Assembly (NCBI GenBank): GCA_019662115.1
Contig: JAIFVW010000001.1
Location: forward strand, 1 to 48,774
Direction: 5' to 3'
DNA length: 48,774 nucleotides
Source of the DNA: Candidatus Pacearchaeota archaeon
GTDB lineage: Archaea > Nanobdellota > Nanobdellia > Pacearchaeales > GW2011-AR1
Both the position numbers and the translations under genes were made by a program. Positions 37,393 to 45,553 of this stretch are shown piece after piece (positions within the stretch are counted from its first letter, which is position 1; each line of letters begins with the position of its first letter). The notes under the pieces were generated by a model that was not told the origin of the DNA, did no database searches, and saw only the letters and a program-made list of their open reading frames with translations.

Positions 37393-38346
37393 ATGGAAGA
37401 AAAGTATGATTTTATTATTCTTGGAGCAGGAGTCACAGGATTGGCGGCTGCAATGTATGGTGCTAGGCTTGGATTGAAGACCTTATGCCTTGGAACTACA
37501 TTCGGCACAGAGCTTCCGATAGGAGGAGTTATTACTACTACTAATGTGGTTGAAAACTATCCTGGATTCATAAGACTGACCGGCACTCAACTGGCAGAGG
37601 CAATAAAAAAGCACGCTGAATCATATGATCTTGTATCAATAAAAGAGGAAAAAGCAGAATCAGTAAAAAAAGATGGAAAAATGTTCCATGTCAAGACAAA
37701 AAAGCATGAATATATTGGGAAAACAGTATTGTTTGCAACAGGAACAAAATGGAGAAGACTAGAGTGTCCAGGAAGTCTAGAGCTTGAAAATAAAGGAGTT
37801 GCATATTGCGCATTATGTGATGCTCCTCTTTTCAAGAACAAGGTTGTGGGAGTAGTTGGAGGATCCGATTCTGCTGTCAAGGATGCATTGGTTCTTGCAG
37901 AGCATGCAAAAAAAGTTTACATAATATATAGAGGAGAAAAAATAAGGCCTGAGCCTATCAACCTTCAGAGAGTTGCCGCAAACGAGAAGATAGAGATAAT
38001 AACAAAAGCTAACGTGGTAGAGGTAAAGGGTGACAGGCTCGTTAAATCTGTTATTCTTGATCTTGAGTATAATGGGAGCAAGGAACTCCCATTGCAGGGA
38101 TTGTTTATTGCAATAGGGCATATTGCTTTATCTGATCTGGCAAAACCTCTGGGAGTAAAGCTGAATGAAAAGGGAGAGATAATTATTGATCATAAGACTT
38201 CTGAGACAAACGTTCCTGGAATATTCGCTGCTGGAGATGTTGCAGACAAGCCTTTCAAACAGGCCATAACAGGAGTTGCAGAGGGATGCACTGCTGCATA
38301 TTCTGCTTTTGAGCACATTACCAAGAGTGAAATCAAGACTGCATAG
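37393..38346 (+). CDS. trxB: Thioredoxin reductase-like flavoprotein
   Basis: A 317-aa low-molecular-weight TrxR. FAD site: FIILGAGVTGLAAAMYG (7-23). Redox disulfide: CALC (139-142). Second dinucleotide site: VVGVVGGSDSAVKDALVLA. C-terminal FAD block: VPGIFAAGDVADKPFKQAITGVAEG. The usual NADPH-specific HRRDxFR motif is replaced by YRGEKIRPE, so the electron donor may not be NADPH. The ORF track starts upstream; the ATG at 37393 fits both family length and TATA spacing. No thioredoxin is in the window. Confidence 0.93.
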   Translation: MEEKYDFIILGAGVTGLAAAMYGARLGLKTLCLGTTFGTELPIGGVITTTNVVENYPGFIRLTGTQLAEAIKKHAESYDLVSIKEEKAESVKKDGKMFHVKTKKHEYIGKTVLFATGTKWRRLECPGSLELENKGVAYCALCDAPLFKNKVVGVVGGSDSAVKDALVLAEHAKKVYIIYRGEKIRPEPINLQRVAANEKIEIITKANVVEVKGDRLVKSVILDLEYNGSKELPLQGLFIAIGHIALSDLAKPLGVKLNEKGEIIIDHKTSETNVPGIFAAGDVADKPFKQAITGVAEGCTAAYSAFEHITKSEIKTA

Positions 38347-38351
38347 ATTAA

Positions 38352-38361
38352 GTTTTTAAAC
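38352..38361 (+). promoter_or_regulatory. TATA box of the first pilin operon
   Basis: GTTTTTAAAC, centred 25 nt before the ATG at 38382. It precedes three closely spaced pilin-like genes. Confidence 0.6.
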
Positions 38362-38381
38362 AACAACATTCTCTTAGGAAA

Positions 38382-38843
38382 ATGGAAAAGAGAGGTCTTT
38401 CGCCGGTGATTGCAACCGTTATGCTTATCGCTCTTGCTCTAATCATTGCACTTATAATCTTCTTGTGGGCAAAGAATTTCATCAAGGAGGTTCCGCAGAA
38501 ATTTGGGGAGCCAGTTGATAGAGCATGCGCTCAGGTAAGCATTGATGCTGAGATAACTGGAGATATAGAAAGGAAAATCTCGTTAATAAATAGAGGGAAT
38601 GTTCCTGTATATGGAGTGGAGATAAGGAAGAAAGATGCTGTAGAGGGTTCTATAAAGAATATCGCAACGCTTCCTACAACAATAAAGAATGGCGAAACTG
38701 GCGAGGCAACAATAGCTGGAGACGGCTCTGATGTAAGTGGAGAGGTCATTGTCTATCCTATTCTTCTGGGAGAGTCAAAATCAGGACAGAATAAGAGACC
38801 ATATACATGCGGAGAACAGTACGGTGTTCCACTTACGATTTAA
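38382..38843 (+). CDS. Archaeal type IV pilin-like protein 1
   Basis: A 153-aa pilin. The N-terminus KRGLSPVIATVMLIALALIIALIIFLWA is the archaeal pilin (DUF1628-type) class III signal: a short basic leader, then a hydrophobic assembly helix. The external part is beta-rich with two Cys. It is the first of three pilin-like genes separated by 1 and 4 bases, followed by the pilus ATPase. No prepilin peptidase is in the window. Confidence 0.85.
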   Translation: MEKRGLSPVIATVMLIALALIIALIIFLWAKNFIKEVPQKFGEPVDRACAQVSIDAEITGDIERKISLINRGNVPVYGVEIRKKDAVEGSIKNIATLPTTIKNGETGEATIAGDGSDVSGEVIVYPILLGESKSGQNKRPYTCGEQYGVPLTI

Positions 38844-38844
38844 A

Positions 38845-39366
38845 ATGAGAAAGGGATTGAGCGATGTTGTCACAACAGTTCTTCTTCTGCTTGTTACCAT
38901 TGCCGCTGTAGCGATTGTTGCTGCATTTATTGTACCCTGGATAAGGGGGAGCCTTAATGAGGGCACCGCATGTGTATCTTACAATAGTTATTTTACTTTT
39001 GATCAGACATTTGGATATAACTGCAGAGATCCAGGCACTGGAGCATATCATATTTCAGTTAGAGCGGAACCTAACTCCTCTGCCGCAGAATCAATACAGG
39101 GATTTGATCTTGTATTCCTTCTTAAGGGAGCCACAAAGGTTGTTCATGTAAGAAAAGGGCAGGAATCTTCTTGTATAACTAATGGAATAAGCCAAAAAGG
39201 CTTATGCTCTGGAACCCTAAAAGTTCCTGAAGCAGAAGAATTATTTACATATTCATATTACGCTGATTCTACATACGATGCCGCTGAAATCTATCCGGTG
39301 GTTAAGAATGGAAAAGTATGCGGCAAGTCAGGCTCGATAGAATTAAAAGCTTGCAGTTCCCCTTAA
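38845..39366 (+). CDS. Archaeal type IV pilin-like protein 2
   Basis: A 173-aa pilin-like protein starting at MRKGLSDVVTTVLLLLVTIAAVAIVAAFIVPWI, a class III-type leader and hydrophobic helix. The ORF track start at 38737 lies inside the previous gene and is rejected; the ATG at 38845 is one base after the previous stop. The external domain has six Cys, including YNCRD and GLCSG, suggesting disulfides. Confidence 0.83.
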   Translation: MRKGLSDVVTTVLLLLVTIAAVAIVAAFIVPWIRGSLNEGTACVSYNSYFTFDQTFGYNCRDPGTGAYHISVRAEPNSSAAESIQGFDLVFLLKGATKVVHVRKGQESSCITNGISQKGLCSGTLKVPEAEELFTYSYYADSTYDAAEIYPVVKNGKVCGKSGSIELKACSSP

Positions 39367-39370
39367 CTAT

Positions 39371-39913
39371 ATGAGAAAAAAAGGACAGGTGTGGGTTGAA
39401 ACTGTAATTTATACCCTTATTGGCCTCTCTCTTATGGGACTTGCGCTTGCTTTCATAACTCCCAAGCTAAACCAGCTTAGAGACAAGGCAGTAGTTGAGC
39501 AGGCAATAGGCTCTCTTACAGCATTTGATGAGACAATAAATGACGTGCTTACGGCTCCTGGAAATAGAAGAGTGGTAGACTTCACCATGAAAAGAGGGGA
39601 GCTTTATTTCAACTCATCAGGAGATGAAATTGATATGGTGATTTCGGGATTAGGGAAGCCGTATTCGCAGCCCGGGGTTGAGATAAAATCTAGAGTCAGC
39701 ATATTATCAGTACAGGAACAAAAGACAAGCTCGGTAATTTTAAGATTGAGATACACCAATAGCAGCGGAGATCCTTATGTGAATCTAACTTACAATGATG
39801 CAGACACATTGAAGAAATTCAGTGCCGCCTCAATACCATATAAGTTTTATGTTTTGAATACAGGAGTTAAGAACAAGATGGAGGTCGTGAGCATTACTGA
39901 AGCATCCGGATAG
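39371..39913 (+). CDS. Pilin-like protein 3
   Basis: A 180-aa protein beginning KKGQVWVETVIYTLIGLSLMGLALA, a variant of the pilin N-terminus with the conserved Glu in the helix that I recall as common in DPANN pilins. The rest is a short exported domain with NSSG/NLT sites. It follows pilin 2 by four bases and ends just before the ATPase promoter. Probably a minor pilin. Confidence 0.75.
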   Translation: MRKKGQVWVETVIYTLIGLSLMGLALAFITPKLNQLRDKAVVEQAIGSLTAFDETINDVLTAPGNRRVVDFTMKRGELYFNSSGDEIDMVISGLGKPYSQPGVEIKSRVSILSVQEQKTSSVILRLRYTNSSGDPYVNLTYNDADTLKKFSAASIPYKFYVLNTGVKNKMEVVSITEASG

Positions 39914-39923
39914 CTTTAAATAA
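39914..39923 (+). promoter_or_regulatory. TATA box of the pilus ATPase gene
   Basis: CTTTAAATAA, directly after the pilin 3 stop and centred 25 nt before the ATG at 39944. Confidence 0.6.
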
Positions 39924-39943
39924 ACACTCCCACTTTTCTCCCA

Positions 39944-41473
39944 ATGCTCTCTCCACTTAACCTAAATCCTGTAATTCCTGCCCTTCCTCGAATAGATGAT
40001 AAAAAGAAGGTAAATGTAAGATACATGCTTGTGCCTCCTTATGCTTCAGCGCATATTTTTTGGAACAATGAACTTGGGGAGCTTACTTATGAGATTGAGG
40101 AGCCTATTCTACATGAAGATGAAAAAGAGGCCCTTGAAAAACTTGAGCAGGCCATGCTTGAGATAATAAATGTTAATGTTGCTGTGGAAAAAACTTTAGA
40201 GGCGACAACAAGCTACATCGACAAGACTGCAAGGCTTTTGATTGAAGAATTAAATATGCATATGTCTGCAGAGACCTACAGCAAGCTTTTCTATTATCTT
40301 TTCAGGGATTTCATAGGCCTTAATGAGATAGATCCAATTCTAAGAGATTATTTTATAGAGGACATTGAATGCAATGGAATTGACACTCCAGTATATCTTA
40401 TCCATAGAGTTTACAGAAATATGAGAACAAATATAGTTTTCAGGGATATAGAAAAGCTTGCAAGCTTCGTTGAAAAGCTAGCGCAAAGATGCGGAAGATA
40501 TGTCTCATATGCACAGCCTCTTCTTGATGGTACTCTTCCTGATGGAAGCAGAGTAAATGCAACATACACTAAAGACGTCACTTCTAGAGGCCCTACATTC
40601 ACGATAAGAAAATTCACTAAAGTTCCATGGACTCCCACACAACTTATAGCCTTCAACACAATGAGCCCAGAGATGCTTGCATATTTCTGGATTTTGCTGC
40701 AGTATAAGGCAAGCATACTTATAGCAGGAGGAACCGCTTCAGGAAAAACAACTCTGCTTAATGCGCTTGCATTCTTCATCCCGCCTGAAGCAAGAGTTGT
40801 AAGCATTGAAGATACAAGGGAAATTAATCTGCCAAGGGAAAACTGGCTTCCTGCAGTTGCAAGAACATCAATAGGAGTTGGAAAAGTTGGAGAGGTTGAC
40901 CTTTTCGCATTACTGAAAAGCTCATTTAGACAGAATCCTGATTATCTTATTGTGGGAGAAGTCAGAGGAAAAGAGGCATTCGTACTTTTCCAGGGAATGG
41001 CTTCTGGACACGCATCACTAAGCACTATGCACGCAGACTCGGTAGATACGCTCATAAGAAGATTGCAGACACCTCCAATTAATCTCTCTCCTACACTTGT
41101 CAATTCACTTGATTGCGTTGCAATAGCAACGCACGCCGTGTCAAGACAGCAGGAGACAAGAAGAGTGAGGGAAATTGTTGAGATACTTAATGTTGAAAAG
41201 GATGGCACTGCACTCGTCAATACTCCTTTCATATGGAATCCAAATCAGGACGTGTTTTATTTCAAAAAACAAAGCAAGGTGCTTGAAAAGATTGCTGCAA
41301 GAAGAGGAATTCCCCTTGAAAAATTGCAAAAGGAGTTCCTGACAAGAGCAAAGCTTCTTTATGAGCTCTATAAAAACAGGATTTTTGGATTTGACGAGAT
41401 AGGCAAGATAATAAATGACTATTACAAGAACCCGGTGGATGTCTTAAGCAAGTATAATATCATCGAAGAATAA
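39944..41473 (+). CDS. Type II/IV secretion-type ATPase (GspE/ArlI-like)
   Basis: A 509-aa hexameric motor ATPase for pilus assembly. Motifs in order: Walker A GGTASGKTTLLNAL (262-275), Asp box VVSIEDTREI (285-294), Walker B NPDYLIVGEVRGKEA (331-345), His box GMASGHASLSTMHADS (351-366) and an arginine-bearing DTLIRRLQTPP. The N-terminal part has the typical IEDIECNG...VYLIHRVY lead-in. A separate TATA box suggests it is expressed apart from the pilins just upstream. Confidence 0.94.
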   Translation: MLSPLNLNPVIPALPRIDDKKKVNVRYMLVPPYASAHIFWNNELGELTYEIEEPILHEDEKEALEKLEQAMLEIINVNVAVEKTLEATTSYIDKTARLLIEELNMHMSAETYSKLFYYLFRDFIGLNEIDPILRDYFIEDIECNGIDTPVYLIHRVYRNMRTNIVFRDIEKLASFVEKLAQRCGRYVSYAQPLLDGTLPDGSRVNATYTKDVTSRGPTFTIRKFTKVPWTPTQLIAFNTMSPEMLAYFWILLQYKASILIAGGTASGKTTLLNALAFFIPPEARVVSIEDTREINLPRENWLPAVARTSIGVGKVGEVDLFALLKSSFRQNPDYLIVGEVRGKEAFVLFQGMASGHASLSTMHADSVDTLIRRLQTPPINLSPTLVNSLDCVAIATHAVSRQQETRRVREIVEILNVEKDGTALVNTPFIWNPNQDVFYFKKQSKVLEKIAARRGIPLEKLQKEFLTRAKLLYELYKNRIFGFDEIGKIINDYYKNPVDVLSKYNIIEE

Positions 41474-41475
41474 AG

Positions 41476-41485
41476 ATATTTAAAC
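41476..41485 (+). promoter_or_regulatory. TATA box of the 53-aa ORF and platform genes
   Basis: ATATTTAAAC, directly after the ATPase stop and centred 25 nt before the ATG at 41506, supporting the small ORF as the first gene of the unit. Confidence 0.55.
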
Positions 41486-41505
41486 AACTATTGATTTCTG
41501 GGGCA

Positions 41506-41667
41506 ATGGAAAGAGAGGTAATAACGCTCCTGGCTCAGCTTCTGACTGGAATTAAAGACGCATTGGTAAAGCTTGAGAGGGCTGAAAAAATAAAAGACAC
41601 TGAAGATATTGCCATGGCTAAAAGGGAGATACTGAATTTCCAAAATCAGATAAACAAGCTCCTATGA
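41506..41667 (+). CDS. Missed small gene, 53 aa, between pilus ATPase and platform protein
   Basis: Not in the ORF track. ATG at 41506 encodes a 53-aa helical protein (MEREVITLLAQLLTGIKDAL, then VKLERAEKIKDTEDIAMAKREILNFQNQINKLL). It has no signal peptide. A TATA box is 25 nt upstream and its TGA overlaps the ATG of the next gene (ATGA). It is predicted to be a helical hairpin; a cytoplasmic accessory of the ATPase or platform is a reasonable guess from position only. Confidence 0.7.
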   Translation: MEREVITLLAQLLTGIKDALVKLERAEKIKDTEDIAMAKREILNFQNQINKLL

Positions 41668-42956
41668 TAGACGAACTAAAGAGGAATATAGATGTAGAGA
41701 TCGAGATGCTCAGGGAAATATCAAACTACAGCAGAAGGCTGCAGGTTGCGGCCCCTGCCGAGAGAAATATTCTTGAGAATGCGCTTGCATCTCTAAGGAA
41801 TAGCATGAAAATAATCAATCAGTCAATACCTTCGCTTCTTGGAAGTGTTGGAGTGCAACAACTTACAAGGCCCGTTAATACTGCCCTTGAAAAAGTTAAT
41901 TTCAACAGGAGCAGCACCCCTCTTACTGTTGTCGTACCACGGAGCACAAGAGACAAGCTTCTCAATGAGTTAAGCATAAGCGATAGCCTGATGCGCAAGC
42001 TAAAGAAAAAGCATCATCTTGACAAGGAAAAATTTGAGGAGTTCAGGGCTGCAAGAGGATATCTTAAATTTGCCAACAAGATGTTCCAGGAGACTGCAGA
42101 AAGGCTCATAAGAAGAGGCCATTTCCAGAAGCTTTCCGTTGAGATAAAAAAGGCTAATATAGATGTGCTTTTTGAAACTTATGTCTCTATGATATTTCTT
42201 TCAACTTTCATTGCATTTTTCCTATCTCTAGGAGTTTCATTAATTTTGTTTTTCTTTTCAGTCTCGCTTTCTCCTCCTTTTATAAGCCTATATGCAGGAT
42301 CTTTCATTACAAGATTCAGCCAGATAATATGGATCCCTCTTGTTTTCCCAGTAGTGGTTTTCTTTTCACTTTACATCTATCCATCTACTGAAAAAAGCTC
42401 CATTGCCAAGAGAATAGAACAGGAGCTTCCTTTTGCAGTCATACATATGAGCGCGATCTCTGGATCTGGAATTGAGCCAAGTGAGATATTCAAGATCATA
42501 GGCTTAAACAGAGAATATCCTTATCTTAGGACAGAGATAAGAAAAGTTCTAAACCAGATCAATATTTACGGATATGACCTGGTGACTGCATTGAACAATG
42601 TCGCCAAGGCAACTCCAAGTAAAAAGCTTGCAGAGGTATTGTCTGGATTGGGAACAACAATACATTCCGGAGGAAGCCTTCCTGACTTTTTTGAGAAAAG
42701 ATCAGATACACTCTTGATTGAATATAGAGTTGACAGAGAGAGATTCACGAAAATTGCAGAAACCTTCATGGACATATATATCAGCGCAGTCATTGCGGCC
42801 CCTATGATACTAATGCTTCTACTTGTGATGATAGGAGTCTCTGGAATAAATGTAGGATTCACCCCTCTTCAGATGACCTTCCTCATCATTCTCATCATTG
42901 CACTTATAAATGTTGTATTCATAGGATTCCTGCAGATAAAGCAGCCAACATACTGA
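41664..42956 (+). CDS. Type II secretion F-domain platform protein 1 (TadC/ArlJ-like)
   Basis: A 430-aa inner-membrane platform protein. About 175 cytoplasmic residues come first, then TM segments near 178-200 and 217-240, the T2SSF cytoplasmic domain (RIEQELPFAVIHMSAISGSGIEPSEIFKII, SGLGTTIHSGGSLPDFFEKR) and two C-terminal segments. The platform couples the ATPase to pilin extraction. Start coupled to the 53-aa ORF, end overlapping the second platform gene (TGATG). Confidence 0.88.
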   Translation: MIDELKRNIDVEIEMLREISNYSRRLQVAAPAERNILENALASLRNSMKIINQSIPSLLGSVGVQQLTRPVNTALEKVNFNRSSTPLTVVVPRSTRDKLLNELSISDSLMRKLKKKHHLDKEKFEEFRAARGYLKFANKMFQETAERLIRRGHFQKLSVEIKKANIDVLFETYVSMIFLSTFIAFFLSLGVSLILFFFSVSLSPPFISLYAGSFITRFSQIIWIPLVFPVVVFFSLYIYPSTEKSSIAKRIEQELPFAVIHMSAISGSGIEPSEIFKIIGLNREYPYLRTEIRKVLNQINIYGYDLVTALNNVAKATPSKKLAEVLSGLGTTIHSGGSLPDFFEKRSDTLLIEYRVDRERFTKIAETFMDIYISAVIAAPMILMLLLVMIGVSGINVGFTPLQMTFLIILIIALINVVFIGFLQIKQPTY

Positions 42957-43825
42957 TGAGACTAAAAAAAATGCACTGGGTGGGAATAATTTTTTCAGTC
43001 ATAATAGCTGGAGTAGACACTCTATTTTTTCTTGGGGATTCCAATCTTTTCCTTTTTCTCCTGGGAATAGCAGCAGGGATAGTCGCCCTTCCTTTTGTAA
43101 TAGGACTTATACTGGAAAATAAAAGAGAACAGGAGATAAGCGATATGTTTCTAGAGTTCTCAAGAAATCTTGCAGAAAGCGTTGCCACTGGCACTCCAAT
43201 AAGCAAGAGTATCATAAACATGAGCAGGAAGAATTATGGATCGTTGAATCTTTATATTGCAAAGCTTTCCAACCAGATCTCCCTTGGGATCCCTGTAAAT
43301 CAGGCCCTTCATAATTTTGCATACGATGTCGACTCTCCTGTTATAAGCAGGGCAATAACACTGATAAGCGAGGCAGAAAGAGCAGGAGGAGAGATTGACT
43401 ATATCCTAGAATCATCTGCAAAGGCAATATCAGAGGTTGAGAAACTAAAGAAAGAGAGGCAGTCTTCCATCTATAATCTTGTAGTTCAGGGATACATCAT
43501 ATTCTTCATATTCATAGGAATAATGCTTGTCATGGAGTTCAAGATCCTCCCTCTTACTGCAGGAATAGGATCTATTGGATCTTTCAGTCTTTCCTCAATA
43601 ACTTCAATCGCAGACACTTCGGCCTCAACAGGGCCTGCTATATCTGCGCAAGAGCTTGCAAGGCCATTCCTATATCTTCTCTTAAGCCAGGGATTTTTTG
43701 CAGGACTTACTATAGGAAAGATTACCGAAGGATCAATGAAGGCTGGAATAAAGCATTCGTTCATACTGACAATTGCAGCATTCCTTATTTCAACTGGTGC
43801 AGAAGCTACAAGAAGATATTTCTAA
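42956..43825 (+). CDS. Type II secretion F-domain platform protein 2
   Basis: A 289-aa second T2SSF protein: two N-terminal membrane segments (WVGIIFSVIIAGVDTLFFLG, LFLLGIAAGIVALPFVIGLIL), the domain FSRNLAESVATGTPISKSIINMSRKNYG and LISEAERAGGEIDYILESSAKAISEVEKLKKERQ, and C-terminal segments (LVVQGYIIFFIFIGIMLVMEF, LTIAAFLISTGA). Paired small platform proteins recall TadB/TadC rather than the single ArlJ of archaella. Confidence 0.88.
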   Translation: MRLKKMHWVGIIFSVIIAGVDTLFFLGDSNLFLFLLGIAAGIVALPFVIGLILENKREQEISDMFLEFSRNLAESVATGTPISKSIINMSRKNYGSLNLYIAKLSNQISLGIPVNQALHNFAYDVDSPVISRAITLISEAERAGGEIDYILESSAKAISEVEKLKKERQSSIYNLVVQGYIIFFIFIGIMLVMEFKILPLTAGIGSIGSFSLSSITSIADTSASTGPAISAQELARPFLYLLLSQGFFAGLTIGKITEGSMKAGIKHSFILTIAAFLISTGAEATRRYF

Positions 43826-43850
43826 ATATTTAAATAATCCAAAAATCTAA

Positions 43851-44081
43851 ATGGATATGGTTTGGAAAGACTGGCCTTATTGGTTGAAGGGAGGAATAAT
43901 ATTTGCAATCATTGGATTTGTTTCTGGCTGTGTTTTAAGTCAAAATGATACTTTCGTTTTAAGCGGGTCTTCAGACGTTGTATGGATTGTATATATGGCG
44001 ATTTCCCTTACGATTGTGGGCTTTATAGTTGGTACAATTCTCGGGTCAATTTATGGAAGCATAAAGAATAAAGAAAAATAG
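43851..44081 (+). CDS. Small membrane protein downstream of the platform genes
   Basis: A 76-aa protein with two membrane segments (WLKGGIIFAIIGFVSGCVL and VWIVYMAISLTIVGFIVGTILGSIYG) and a Lys-rich C-terminus. No family. A TATA-like element (43826-43835) lies just after the platform 2 stop and about 20-25 nt before the ATG. Possible pilus accessory by position only. It stops exactly next to the convergent methyltransferase gene. Confidence 0.6.
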   Translation: MDMVWKDWPYWLKGGIIFAIIGFVSGCVLSQNDTFVLSGSSDVVWIVYMAISLTIVGFIVGTILGSIYGSIKNKEK

Positions 44082-44810
44082 CTAATTTCTTTCAGCAAGG
44101 TAAAAGATCTCGTTCTTTCTTGCAAGCATTTTGAACTTATAATTCAAACGAGCAAGAAGGTGCTCTATCCAGCCTCGCTGAGGATGGTTCATAGGTTTTC
44201 CTGAGAGAGTTTTTGTCGAGAAGCTGATGAGAATGTGCTTTGAATGAATGTGGTTTATTATTTTCTCCGCGAGCTTATGGCCCTTGCTTTCAAGGACATC
44301 AAAAAGCTTTAGGATCAAAGTTATGTCGGTTCTTGGAAGATCATCTTTTATTTTCCTTACATCATAGAAAAATGCCCTGCCTTTAATATTGTTTAGCTTG
44401 AAATAATCATGTATTATTTTCAATTCATCTTCCTTTATATCGACTGCATAATATTCCAGTGAGGGTTCTGCAAGAGCAAGAGGATTGAGACCGCATCCCA
44501 GGTCGAGGATTGATTGTACATTTAAATCCTTGAGCATTGATTTCAGGAAAGGATAGTCTTCTTTCCTTTCTTTTGTTGAGGCATGAGCATCAAGGATATT
44601 CTCTTTTTTTGACGTGTACTGGAACCTTCCAGTAAGTTTTCGCAATGAATTTCTGACTGATTTTATTATTACCTTGATTTCCTTTTCAGAAAGAGAGGCT
44701 AGGTCGATATTCTTTGTCTCTTTATTGAGTTCTTCCTCTACAATTTTTGAAGAGAGGCCTGAAAGCTCCTTCTTTTCTTTGATCTTGGTTATCAAGTCTT
44801 GCCTGTTCAT
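44082..44810 (-). CDS. Arm-like 16S rRNA methyltransferase homologue (FmrO/RmtB family)
   Basis: A 242-aa class I methyltransferase. Strings matching the aminoglycoside-resistance G1405-N7 16S rRNA methyltransferases (ArmA/RmtB/FmrO) are HASTKER (76-82), the SAM site SILDLGCGLNPLAL (100-113), the acidic AVDI (122-125), TLILKLFDVLES (164-175), ISFSTKTLSGK (195-205) and NEIFYLAER (233-241). An N-terminal helical region matches the family layout. Target and resistance are not established: archaeal ribosomes and hosts differ. It stands alone on the opposite strand between two parts of the pilin locus, and shares a TATA box with the pilin-like gene. Confidence 0.85.
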   Translation of the reverse strand: MNRQDLITKIKEKKELSGLSSKIVEEELNKETKNIDLASLSEKEIKVIIKSVRNSLRKLTGRFQYTSKKENILDAHASTKERKEDYPFLKSMLKDLNVQSILDLGCGLNPLALAEPSLEYYAVDIKEDELKIIHDYFKLNNIKGRAFFYDVRKIKDDLPRTDITLILKLFDVLESKGHKLAEKIINHIHSKHILISFSTKTLSGKPMNHPQRGWIEHLLARLNYKFKMLARKNEIFYLAERN

Positions 44811-44830
44811 ATAGAATCATACAGAGGAAC

Positions 44831-44840
44831 GTATATAAAT
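44831..44840. promoter_or_regulatory. Shared bidirectional TATA box (methyltransferase / pilin-like gene)
   Basis: GTATATAAAT with the symmetric core TATATA lies in the 50-base gap, about 25 nt from the ATG at 44810 on one side and from the ATG at 44861 on the other. No other TATA-like element is present, so both leaderless transcripts appear to use it. This is the second such case in the window. Confidence 0.6.
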
Positions 44841-44860
44841 TGTCAGCTCCATTGTGTTTT

Positions 44861-45553
44861 ATGAAAAGAGGAGCAAGCCATATCGAGGCCATATTGGCAT
44901 TTGTATTGTTCATAAGTTTTGTAGTTGCTGGATTTTATTTTTTCACACCTACAAGTTCAAGGCTTGCTGATTCATCATTAAGTTATGCAACCAGGGAAAT
45001 AATGAAAAACATAAGCATTTCAATAGAGACTTATGGTGTAAAGATCAATCAGTCTTCCAGGAAACTTGATGTAATTCCGGTAGACATACTTGTTCCAGCT
45101 GGCAGACATGTAAGGGCAGAAAATGGGAGTGCAATACTCCCTGCAAGAATAGGAAGCAACGGAGTAACATACGTCAATATAAGCGGAAGCGGCTTCATAA
45201 CTCTTGAATATGCAGATGATATACTTCCTTCTGCTGGCCCTTTAGAGTTCGATTATGATCGGCAGATTGTATATTCCTCACTTGCATCATCAAGAGATGA
45301 AAATATCCTATCAAAAAAAAGGATTATTGGATTGAATGAGTCTTATTTTAATAAATATGATATGTTGAAGCAGCAATTCAACCTTCCTGATAGGGTTGAT
45401 TTTGGATTCAGCCTTGATCTTCCTGGTTTGAAAATAACCAGTGAAAGAAATATCCCGCAAGGGATTAATATTTATTCCAGTACTATGAGGGTGGAGATGC
45501 TTAATGAAACTGGAGACAGAGAGTTTGGAGACCTCACAATAAAAGTATGGTAA
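44861..45553 (+). CDS. Pilin-like/pseudopilin protein 4
   Basis: A 230-aa exported protein with a class III-like N-terminus, KRGASHIEAILAFVLFISFVVAGFYFF (basic leader, Glu in the helix), then a large external beta-rich domain with several NxS/T sites and no Cys. The ORF track begins seven codons upstream; the ATG at 44861 fits the TATA spacing. It overlaps the next gene by seven bases. Possibly a minor pilin or tip component. Confidence 0.75.
   Translation: MKRGASHIEAILAFVLFISFVVAGFYFFTPTSSRLADSSLSYATREIMKNISISIETYGVKINQSSRKLDVIPVDILVPAGRHVRAENGSAILPARIGSNGVTYVNISGSGFITLEYADDILPSAGPLEFDYDRQIVYSSLASSRDENILSKKRIIGLNESYFNKYDMLKQQFNLPDRVDFGFSLDLPGLKITSERNIPQGINIYSSTMRVEMLNETGDREFGDLTIKVW

Noticed and set aside
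38737-38844. Upstream extension of pilin 2
   Set aside because: It lies inside pilin 1 and would place the pilin leader in the middle of the protein; the ATG at 38845 gives a proper class III signal.
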